A program made the translations under genes and the position numbers. From contig CAJNDS010002424.1 in the NCBI GenBank assembly GCA_905221605.1, positions 7,501-71,500 of the forward strand: a stretch of 64,000 nucleotides of DNA, read 5' to 3'. The stretch is from Symbiodinium natans. Lineage: Eukaryota > Sar > Dinophyceae > Suessiales > Symbiodiniaceae. Below the pieces are notes generated by a model. It was not told where the DNA came from. It worked only from the letters and a program-made list of their open reading frames with translations, and searched no databases. Position 1 is the first letter of the stretch. Every line of letters starts with the position of its first letter. Shown piece by piece: positions 55,077 through 64,000 of this stretch.

Positions 55077-55201
55077 CGGGGGTAAGGATCCCCCTTGGGA
55101 GTGGCGCTCGCAGAGCTCGCAGACTTTGTGGTCCCGCTTGGCAGTCACGCGGGCGGCGACGGTCATCTTCAGAGGACGGCTTGGCTTGAAAACAATGACC
55201 C
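55077..55201 (-). CDS. Candidate internal exon, unknown protein with CxxC
   Basis: After AAGTGTCAG the frame reads VIVFKPSRPLKMTVAARVTA, then KRDHKVCELCERHS, and stays open to a GTGGCC donor. The alternation of hydrophobic residues looks like beta strands, and CELC could be half of a zinc site. This is among the most protein-like islands. The family is not recognised. Confidence 0.37.
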
Positions 55202-55996
55202 CTGACACTTAAACCCTTAGAAACCCCAACCCTGAACCCTGAACCCTCAACCCTGAACCCTGAACCCTGAACCCTAAACCCTAAACCCTAAACCCTAAAC
55301 CCTAAACCCTAAACCCTAAACCCTAAACCCTAAACCCTAAACCCTAAACCCTGCTCAAAAATGATGTCTAGGGAGCGTCCATATGGACTCCGCTGGCCTC
55401 TTTGTGCCACGGTGGCTGGGGCCCCTCTGGCACAAGGACTCCCTTTTCTATCCCTTTTCTATAGGGGCTTTGATGATTAGAATAGGGTTTAGGGTTTAGG
55501 GTTTAGGGTTTAAGGTTTAGGGTTTAGGGTTTAGGGCTTAGGGTTTAGGGTTTAGGATTGCCTGCAGCTCTTTTGGGATCGGAAAGGTGTCCCTGTTGTA
55601 CAATTTCATGGGGGTGTGGGGTGAAGACTGAGCATGATGTCCCCCTAAACCCAAAACCCAAAACCCTAAACCCTAAACCCTGAACCCTAAATCCTAAACC
55701 CTAAATCCTAAACCCTAAACCCTGAAAGCACACAAGTCTGGTGACCAAGGGCATGCCTGGGCACGGGAGACTGGCCAGTCGGAATCATGCAGGGAAATTC
55801 CACATCAAGAGTCCCTACATGGATCTTCCTACTTCTTACTGTTGGTTACTAGGGAATGAGGGAATGCGGTACCCTACACCCCCTACTATATACCCTTTAA
55901 GGGATCATACAGGGTACCTCATTCCTCATTCCCTACTAAGCACCAGTGCGACTTCTGACATCCCAGGAGCAGTTTGCTCATCCGAGATGCAGGGTT

Positions 55997-56177
55997 CATA
56001 TGTGGGGATTTCCGAAAATAGTGGACCCCAAATATAGTATATAAAACAATATAGAATAATGTAGTATAGTATAGTATAATGTGGTATACTATAGTATAAT
56101 AAAGCAGAATATCGTATAAAGGATTCCCTCATAAGAAGGACCCCAATAAGATACCCTACTTTCGGAAACCCCCATGT
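55997..56177. mobile_element. Small inverted-repeat element, family C, longer copy
   Basis: The ends ATGTGGGGATTTCCGAAAAT and, reverse-complemented, ACATGGGGGTTTCCGAAAGT are imperfect inverted repeats matching 26,321-26,431. The interior has many ATAGTATA-like units. Non-coding. Confidence 0.5.
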
Positions 56178-57635
56178 AAAAAAGCACAAAAACCAGCAAA
56201 AATGTACAACTGACTGTGTGAGCCTGATAGGCCAGAGCAGTGCTGGCCACAAGTGCTCCATGGCCCTCCTACCTCAACGCCCCACCATGAAAGCATTCAG
56301 CTCCATTGGGATCTGGCGAGGGAGCCTCGTGCCACTGCTCTGGAGTGAAACAGAGCGCGCCATGTCGAAACCCTACATCATCACCTTTGTAACCCCAGAA
56401 CCGCCATCCCCCATGACCGCTAACCTCAACCCTACACCCAAACCCTAAACCCTAAACCCCAAAAACCTGAACGTACTCTCTGGCCGGCTCAATCATTGGA
56501 GCTGAGATCGACAGTTTCGACCTGCATGTGTCGATCAGGGCTCTTGCAACGGAGCATGACGTGAAGAGATTTTTAGGGTTCAGGGTTTAGGGTTTCGGGT
56601 GTAGGGTATAGGGTTAAGGGTTTAGGGGATTAAGGGTGTTTAGGGTGTCTGGGGTTTGGGGTCAAAGGTTTGGGGTTGAGTAGTTAGGGTTTAGGGTTTA
56701 GGGTTTAGGGCTTAGGGCTTAGGGCTTAGGGTTTAGGGCTCAAGGGTTTGGGGGTTGAGTCGCTGGGGCTAGAAGTGGGTCTCCCAGCACATGCCTCGAT
56801 CGGCCACAGGTCGACGGTGTTTTGGCCATATCCGCAAGCTGCTAACCTCAGGGCCCCCCCCGGAACCCTAAAACAAACAAACCGCCGTCTCCTAAACCCT
56901 AAACCCTAAACCCTAAACCCTAAACCCTAAACCCTACACCCTAAACCCTAAACCCCCAAGTCCTCAATCCTACACCCTAAACCTGCATGCTTCACAGTTC
57001 AGGCGACTTCTGCCTCAAGGGGCAAGGGATTCAATGCAACCCTCAGCATCCCGACGTTGCCTAATACCCCTCAAAGCTTCTCACCATTCCCTAAACCCTA
57101 AACCCTAAACCCTAAACCCTGAACCCTGAACACGAGCCCTGACCCTAAACCACTTACAAGGGTTTAAGGGCTTCAACGCTAGTGTAAGGGATTTAGGGGT
57201 TAAAGGGCTTCGGGGTTACAGGGTTTGAGGTTTAGGGTTTGAGGGGTTTGGGATGTCGGGGTTCTAAGCGCAAGGGCTGTTACGCCTTACGCCACCCGAG
57301 CTGCGGTGCTTGCTGGTCCAAGCCAAGCCCGCCAGCCAATACCGCAAGGGTTTAGGGTTTAGGGTTTAGGGATTAGGGTTTAAGGTTTAGGGTTTAGGGT
57401 ACCGGAACCCTATGAGGGTTACAAAGGGTTGCGGGTGTAGGGTTTATGGTTTAGGGGTATATACCCTGAACCTCTTGAACCTTTTCAAGCCCTCAGCCCC
57501 CAACGCCTAGACCCAAGACCTCTGAACCCTAAACTTCCAAAACATATTCGCGAGCTGAGCCCCGCGCCACTTGTTGTTGGCGCTAAACGCAACGCTGCAT
57601 AGCCTCAGCCACACATTGGGTTTAGGGTTTAGGGT

Positions 57636-57653
57636 TTAGGGTTTAAACCCTAA
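57636..57653. repeat. Perfect telomeric palindrome
   Basis: TTAGGGTTTAAACCCTAA is a perfect 18-bp palindrome formed where TTTAGGG units meet AAACCCTAA, after which TTTAGGG orientation resumes. Confidence 0.85.
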
Positions 57654-58193
57654 TTTAGGGTTTAGCGTTTTTCTCAAACCCACAAACCTATACGTCATCG
57701 AAACGGTGCTCCGTTCTTCGAGTGAGTTGCCAGGGGCCGCTGCGTAGCAAATATAGATCCAACTGCTAGTGCTATGGTTTTAGGGTTTAGGGTTTAGGGT
57801 TTAGAGTTTAGGGTTTAGGGCTCAGGCAGTAAACAGGGCAAAGGTTAGAACATTGCGATGTCAGGTGAACTGAGGTGTCCGGCAATTAGGGCAAAGCTTC
57901 CCTCAATGACAGCGATACCCACAAACACGTCTTCAAACGGGTTCTTTTGCGAACACAAGACGACTGTGAGCCGGCTCCAGGTACAACTGGCAGGTCTTTT
58001 GGTCCTTTACCCCCAAGGCGTTCTGCGAACTGTGGGGTTTAGGGTTTAGGGTTTAGGGTTTAGGGTTTAGGGTTTAGGGTTTAGGGTTTAGGCTTTCCGG
58101 GTTAAGGGTTCAGGCTTGAGGGTCTTGGAACCCTTCTCCGAGCCGTCAGTCCATCCCCAGCCAAAAAGCTCATCCACGTGATGGCACTACGCC

Positions 58194-58478
58194 TACTTGA
58201 AGGTTCATGGGTACTTCTATAGCAAGGTTAGAAGCAGCGCAAAATTGAAACACGAAGACACCCAATCCCTGCAGCTGAGGGCGGCGCAGGCAAACAAACC
58301 AACCCTAATATTGAGGGCGGTGCAAACCTAGGACTGGGAGTGCAACACATTGGCCATGGCAGGTGCGAGGTGTGAAGAGGGCGCCCAGGTCATGGTTATA
58401 AGTCCCCTAAGTCAGGCTAGAACCATCGTGGCCCTACTCTTGTAACCCTACTTGCGAGTACCCATGTGTCTCCGAGTA
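58194..58478. mobile_element. Small inverted-repeat element, family A, long copy
   Basis: The left end TACTTGAAGGTTCATGGGTA and the right end TACCCATGTGTCTCCGAGTA match the family termini. The interior is longer (285 bp total) and includes a segment similar to 8365-8435 (TTATAAGTCCCCTAAGTCAG), suggesting a nested insertion or a fuller version of the element. Confidence 0.55.
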
Positions 58479-59087
58479 AGCCCGAACTAGCCGCAGGAGG
58501 CGCGCTAAGTACCGTGCCAATCATCTGCCTGGAGACTTGCAGGTCTCGATCTAAACCCTAAAGTGCTAAAAATGAAAAAACTAATAGACCCTAAACACGG
58601 AAACCCTAAAACCCCAAAACCCTAAACTGCCCTAAACTGTATTTTGGGATGCTGACGTTTCTACAGCCACCTGAAGAACACACACAATCTGCTTTGTTCT
58701 GTAGGTTATCTAAGAATCCGTCTACCATAAGAAGTCCTTGTATCCGTAACCCTAATCCCTAAACCCTAAACCCTAAACCCTAAACCCTAAACTCTACATC
58801 CTAAACCCTTATTTCCAAGATTATTTCTAAGTAGGCCCTGGACTCCCAAGGGCTGCAGACTTGAGGTTTAGGGTTTAGGGTTTAGGGTTTAGGGTTTAGG
58901 GTTTAGGGTTTAAGGTGTAGGGCTTAGGGTTTAAGGTTTTCGAATATATTCGAGTTGGGGGGGAAGGGGGGGTGGCCCCCGGGGGGATGGAAATTCCGGT
59001 ACTTAGGGTTGCATGACTCCCACAAGGTGCCTAGGCTGCAGGGTGTTGCGCACCCTGTGCCCTCAAGCCCCTAACATCTCCAGCTTA

Positions 59088-59302
59088 TAGGGTGTATAGG
59101 GTTTATAGGCTTTATGGGGTTCTTTTAAGGTTTATAGGGTTTATAGGGTTTATGGGGTTTTTATAGGGTTTATAGGGTTTATAGGGTTTATAGGGTTTAT
59201 AGGGTTTATAGGGTTTATAGGGTTTATATGGTTTACATGGTTTATAGGGTTTATATGGTTTATTGGGTTTTTTTAGGGTTTATAGGGTTTATAGGGTTTA
59301 GG
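59088..59302 (+). repeat. GGGTTTATA variant nonamer array
   Basis: About 22 nonamers GGGTTTATA, the same variant (opposite strand) as at 34,205-34,450. Confidence 0.9.
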
Positions 59303-60094
59303 GTGGTCGAAAAGGCCGTGCACCGGAGGGTCTTCGGGCAGTTACATGGTCCCTTAGAATGTGCCCTCAATAAAAGGGTTTAGGGTTTAGGGTTTATTTA
59401 GGGTTTAGGGTTTAGGGATAAAAGGGTACCCCTGATACACCCCTTTTCTACCCTACGCAGAATAAGGGCCATACATCAGAACCCTTCAAAGGGAGGTTTA
59501 GGGATTATTCTAAGGGCCAGGGTGGCTCGGAACAAGCCGACCACTTCGTGTGACATGAGACGACAGTTGGTTTCGGGAGAGAAGAAGCTCACCCGAAGGC
59601 CGAAGCACCGAACTCCTGAACCTTACAATGTACTGGGTTTAGGGTTTAGAGTTTAGGGTTTAGGTTTAGGGTTTAGGGTTTGGGGGAGCGTTTTGGGGGA
59701 TTGAAGGGGTTTTGTGGTTTTGGGGCGTTTCGGGATTTAGGAGTGTAGGGATTTAGGGGTTTAGGGTTTTGGGGGTGTTCAGGGATTTAGGTTTTTAAAT
59801 TCAGGGTTTAGGGGTTTGGGGTTTATGGGCATTCATGGGTTGTGGTTTGGGGCGAAGGGTTTGGGGTTTTTGGGATGCTTTGGAGTGTTTTGTTGCTCTA
59901 CATGTAGGTCTATACCAGACAGGTTGCCTGAACCCTAAACCCTAAACCCTAAACCCTAAACCCTAAACCCTAAACCCTAAACCCTAAACCCTAAACCTGA
60001 AACCTCCTGAAACCTCCCAAACCTCGCCTTAGGCAGATGGAGGATGACACGTTTGTACAGCACCTTGCACTGGGTTCTGAGATTGGGGCGACAG

Positions 60095-60215
60095 TTTTAG
60101 GCTTCAAGCTTCAAGCTTCAGGCTTCAGGCTTCAGGCTTTAGGCTTAAGGCTTAAGGCTTAAGGCTGTAGGCTTTAGGCTTCAAGCTTCTGGGCTTTAGG
60201 CTTAAGGCCTAAGGG
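60095..60215 (+). repeat. GCTTCAG/GCTTAAG degenerate heptamer array
   Basis: Heptamer-spaced GGCTTCA, GGCTTTA and GGCTTAA units lead into TTTAGGG units at 60,210. Confidence 0.75.
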
Positions 60216-61104
60216 TTTAGGGTTTAGGGTTTAGGGTTTAGGCTTTAGGGGGTTTAGGAAACCCCAAGCCCTCAAAGCCAATGGGCGACTAGAGTTCGCC
60301 TAAGTCGAAAGCTGCCATGAGCTGATTCGTTCTTACTGGGGCAATTCAGGAACTAGGGGTTCAGTTGCACTTGGAGTTTGGGGTTTGGGGTTTAGGGTTT
60401 AGGGTTTAGGGTTTAGGGTTTAGGGCATCTCAAGCTATTAAGACTCGTACCCCTAAGAATGTACCCCCGAGAGGTCCCTTCATGTACTCCTAAGAGGGCC
60501 TTTCTTTTTACCTTAGGAATCTTTGAGTAAAGGGTCCCCCAACCCAAGGGGCCCGCCTTAAGAGTCCAAGGTAGAATCCCTAAACCCTAAACCCTAAACC
60601 CTAAACCCTAAACCCTAAACCCTACAAGGGAGGTCGGCTCCCTTGCTTTGGGGGTTTTTAAGGGTTGAGGGCTCTTGGGGGTAAACTTGTTTGGCTCCCC
60701 TCTTGCCGCTATCCCTCCTCCCCCCCCCCACCCCACAAAAAAAAATCTAGTATCTCATCATGACTTTTATCTGATCTGCCATGTTCCTCTGCTAAGGAGT
60801 AGACAGGATCAGTGGTGAGTTCAGAGTTTAGGGTTTGGGGTTTAGGGCTTCCCCAGACTCGGCAACAAAATGCCGCAGGAGTTGTCATGTTTGAGGTGCC
60901 AGAGCTCCCTTTCTGGTTTTCTTGCCCTAAACCCTAGACTCCCAAACGCTAAACCCTAAAGTTGAAACCCTAAACCCTGAGCCCTAGAACTCTGAACCCG
61001 GAACCCTGCCCTCCCCCTGCCCGGCCCACCGAACTCCAGCAAACCTGGAAAGGGGGGACATCTGAGTCGACTGCGTCCCAGACCGACACGCGCATGTCCT
61101 GTTC

Positions 61105-61233
61105 GGGCTTAGGGCTTAGGGCTTAGGGCTTAGGGCTTAGGGCTTAGGGCTTAGGGCTTAGGGCTTAGGGCTTAGGGCTTAGGGCTTAGGGCTTAGGGCT
61201 TAGGGCTTAGGGCTTAGGGCTTAGGGCTTAGGG
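61105..61233 (+). repeat. Homogeneous TTAGGGC array
   Basis: Eighteen consecutive GGGCTTA units without a standard TTTAGGG unit among them: complete replacement by a single variant. Confidence 0.9.
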
Positions 61234-61410
61234 TCAAACACGGACACCTGGTGCCAGCGGGTGAGAGGCATAGTTTCAGCCCTCCTGCACAATGACTATA
61301 GGTCCCCTTGTGAGGTTCTAAACCCTAATCCCGAATTCCTGAGACCTAACCTAAGCCCAAAACCCTAAAGTCTAACCCTCCTCCGGCCTAACCCCCCCCA
61401 TGGCATGAGA

Positions 61411-61709
61411 ACTCTCTCTCTCTCTCTATTCTTCTTCTTCTTCTTCTTCTGCTTCTTCTTCTTCTTCTTCTTCTTATTCTTCGTCTCTCTCTCTCTCTGT
61501 CAGTCTCTGTCTGTATGGGTGTCTGTCTGTGTGTCTGTCCGTTTGTCTGTGTCTCTGTGTGTGTGTGTGTGTGCGCGTGTGTGCGCGTGTCTGTCTGTGT
61601 GTCTATGTGTCTGTCTGTCTGTCTGTGTGTCTGTTTGTCTGCCTGTCTGCCTTGTCTTGTCTTGTCTTGCCTAGCCTAGCCTAGCCTGGCCTTGCCTTGC
61701 CTTGTGTCG

Positions 61710-61745
<36 letters not shown>

Positions 61746-61750
61746 CGCTC
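61411..61750. repeat. CT/TTC/TG microsatellite compound
   Basis: CT repeats, TTC repeats, CTGT/TG repeats, CCTAG repeats, then CT and CTCG repeats in sequence. The Phe/Ser/Cys/Val ORF is an artefact. Confidence 0.9.
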
Positions 61751-62767
61751 GCTCCCTCTACCAGCATACGCTGCAAACAAGACCTGAACGTCGCCGCTGA
61801 GGTAGTGTAATTGTGATTAAAAGTATACATAGCCAGTGTGAGCATTTGGAGGGGGAAGATTTGCAGTAGGGTTTATAAAGCTTAGGGCTCCCCGAAACCC
61901 TAAACCCTAAACCCTAAACCCTAAACCCTAAACCCTAAACCCTAAACCCTAAACCCTAAACCCTAAACCCGGCCTCCCCCGCCGAAGCCAGGAGTCGGGA
62001 ACCCGAAGCCCAGGCCAGACACCGAATGCCGGCGGCACAAGGAAGCTGCTCAACCTGCTTGGGGGGTTTAGGGTTTAGGGTTTAGGGTTTAGGGCCGTTT
62101 AGGGTTTAGGGTTTTAGGTTTTAAGGGCTTTAGGGTTTAGGGTTTTAGGGACTTGGGGTTTTAGGGTTTAGGGTTTTAGGTTTTAGGGGCTAGGGGTACG
62201 CGTCTTTTGGGAGTTCCTAGAATTTTTTTTTTTTTTTTTTTTAGGGTTTAGGGGCTTAGGCTTAGGGCACAGGGATTAGGACTTAAAGCTTCGGCTTTCT
62301 GGCTTTACAGAGTTCAGGTTCGGGCATGACGGGGTTCAGGGGTGACATCGGCAGACTGTAAGGGTTTAGGGTTTAGGGTTTAGGGTTTAGGGTTTAGGGT
62401 TTAGGGTTTAGGGTTTAGGGTTTGGGGTTTAGGGTTTAGGGTTTAGGGTTTTAGGGTTTAGGTTCAGGGTTTAGGGCTTAGCTTTTAGGGTGTAGGATTA
62501 AGGGGTGGTGCTTAGACACCATGGGCTGCTTCCTAGTGTTTGCCGCTGGCAGCTGCTTCGGCCTCAGCTGCTCTCCTCGTCTCTCTCACATCCCTCACAT
62601 CCGACGTCATCCCCTGCAACATGCCGGAAAATCCAGCGAATGGCGAAACCACAAATACACCCCAAACAAGCAAACGACTACTCCAATGCCCTAAACCCTA
62701 AACCCTAAACCCTAAACCCTAAACCCTAAAGCCTAAACCCTAAACCCTAAACCCTAAACCCTAAACC

Positions 62768-62815
62768 TGGGGTGGGGGGGGGCGGGGGGGGGGGGGGGGG
62801 GGGGGGGTGGGGGAG
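62768..62815. repeat. G-rich tract
   Basis: Nearly 48 bp of G with scattered T, C and A, directly following a CCCTAAA array. High G-quadruplex potential. Confidence 0.85.
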
Positions 62816-63204
62816 GGCTTCGGCTTGAGGTTCGTAGGGTCTGAAGGGTCTCATGTGTGTGTGGTGGTGCTGAACATGAGCTTGCTTGCTTCGGTCTTTT
62901 GGGGTTTAGGGTTTAGGGTTTAGGGTTTAGGGTTTAGGGTTTAGGGTTTAGGGTTTAGGGTTTAGGGTTTAGGGTGAGGGTACCATTTCACCTGGTAACA
63001 AACAAGGGACGGACGAGGAATGTGTTGCCTCAAGTGTAAGACTAAGCCTGGATGATTTGTCCATCAGCACATTACTCCGAAGAGCACCCGGCATATAACC
63101 TAAAGCACTGCACATGAGCACCCCACCCTAAACCCTAAACCCTAAACCCTAAACCCTAAACCCTAAACCCTAAACCCTAGACCCTAAACCCTAAACCCCA
63201 GACC

Positions 63205-63834
63205 CTAATCAAGTTTCCTAAGCCCTAAAAGCAGACGCCGGCCTTTCGAAACTTCTTCTCAACCGAGAGAAGTGAGATTGTCCTGTCCTGTCACTTTGGA
63301 GCCAAGTTGGGAGCTACCGGTTAGGGTTTCAGGATCAGGCTCAGGGATTGGGGTTTAGGGTCATTTCCTAGTTCTTTGGGTTTTGGGTTTCGGGTGTGAA
63401 GGAGCACGTTGAAGCGTTCATGAGGAGCATGGCGAATTCGAAGCTGGAGGCAAAGTGTACACCATGGTGCAGCTGCACAAGGACCGCGTGAGATCTTTGT
63501 TCCTGAGCCTCCAAGCCCTACATTTGGCTCTACATCTGTTGTGTGTTCCCGGTGGAGACTAGAACAAAGGCCCTAAAGACCCTAAACGATTCATGTCCGA
63601 TACCGGAATGGGTCTTGGAAGACCAGATGTAGAGTTTAGGGTAGAGGACTCACAATATTGGGGACCAAGTGCAGTAAACGCCCCTGAACCAGCCGGACAT
63701 CTAAGCCACACCTTCGGTTTCTGTTGGGATTTCTTCAAAAACGTTCGTCAACTTGGGCGTTCCCTGATTTCTGACTGTGGCGTCCCCCCTACATTAAGAA
63801 ATGACCATACGCTGCTTTCGGGCTTCGGGTCTCC
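63205..63834. other. Unique segment, no gene recognised
   Basis: About 630 bp of mostly unique DNA. The 87-codon ORF at 63,593-63,856 runs into the telomeric array (ends LNPKP) and has no recognisable domain. Confidence 0.45.
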
Positions 63835-64000
63835 AACCCTAAACCCTAAACCCTAAACCCTAAACCCTAAACCCTAAACCCTAAACCCTAAACCCTAAAC
63901 CTCCAAGTTCTGATTTTGTGGAGAGCAGATCATCTACTGGGTTGGTCCTTGAAAAACCCTCGGGACAAAAGACTCCAACATGTGACCCTGCTGCAAAACC

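Larger units (their letters stand above)
1..64000. repeat. Dispersed interstitial telomeric repeat arrays (TTTAGGG/CCCTAAA)
   Basis: Heptamer arrays of 3 to about 25 units recur every few hundred bases on both strands through nearly the whole window, apart from the interior of the LTR element and part of the satellite block. Besides those entered separately, clear arrays lie near 1353-1431, 2288-2352, 3350-3425, 3985-4060, 6617-6690, 7550-7680, 7975-8062, 19725-19770, 21175-21240, 22060-22114, 23905-23990, 25557-25682, 25795-25850, 26163-26253, 28782-28842, 31207-31283, 31993-32076, 32450-32524, 33790-33842, 35822-35925, 36193-36292, 40400-40470, 41325-41380, 42825-42885, 43770-43853, 48957-49085, 55262-55352, 59935-59995, 61893-61968, 62905-62973, 63120-63200 and 63835-63900. 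Units are often perfect but many arrays carry single-base variants. The motif is the standard plant/alveolate telomeric repeat; its use at so many internal sites is the main oddity of this DNA. Confidence 0.95.

Noticed and set aside
61405-61674. 89-codon Phe/Ser/Cys/Val-rich ORF resembling a membrane protein
   Set aside because: It is encoded entirely by CT, TTC and TG microsatellites.

Overview
The window looks like nuclear DNA of a microbial eukaryote, most likely a dinoflagellate (confidence about 0.6; another alveolate or alga is possible). The reasons are plant/alveolate-type telomeric heptamers (TTTAGGG/CCCTAAA) at dozens of internal sites, very low gene density, a copia-style LTR element whose LTR contains a stretch resembling the dinoflagellate spliced leader, and a gene model with a short GT-AG intron and a polypyrimidine-AG site just upstream of its ATG. 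Nothing bacterial (operons, Shine-Dalgarno sites) is visible.

Layout. 1-10 kb: short unique segments alternating with telomeric arrays, with dispersed repeats at 0.1-1.2 kb and a repeat cluster at 4.77-6.34 kb bounded by two copies of one hairpin. 10,074-18,906: an intact-looking LTR retroelement with identical-looking 279-bp LTRs, a 5-bp TAGGG target duplication inside telomeric DNA, a primer-binding site matching the anticodon arm of initiator tRNA-Met, and a purine tract before the 3' LTR. It carries three long ORFs that join into one reading frame of about 2,611 codons if one base is skipped at an A6 and at a T7 run. They encode WW, S1-like, SAM-like and six CCCH zinc-finger segments, and I see no protease, integrase or reverse transcriptase. 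19-45 kb: telomeric arrays, variant-heptamer arrays, small terminal-inverted-repeat elements, and one GNAT acetyltransferase gene on the minus strand (30,221-31,111, two predicted exons). 44.9-54.1 kb: a block of complex satellites of subtelomeric character, including a near-pure C/A tract of about 950 bp, a 53-bp satellite, GC-rich GGGCCAAGGGCCCC arrays and a duplicated hairpin-rich segment, ending at a 100-N assembly gap. 54.2-64 kb: again alternating unique segments and telomeric arrays.

Two things stand out. One is the LTR element that mobilises an RNA-binding polyprotein instead of pol. The other is the architecture of the rest: unique islands of about 50-150 bp between telomeric arrays often hold protein-like open frames bounded by AG and GT/GC, and in several of them the array itself would supply the 5' splice site (GTTTAGGG). 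The islands could be exons whose introns are telomeric repeats, or coding sequence broken up by telomeric insertions. Sequence alone cannot decide between these, so island entries carry low confidence.
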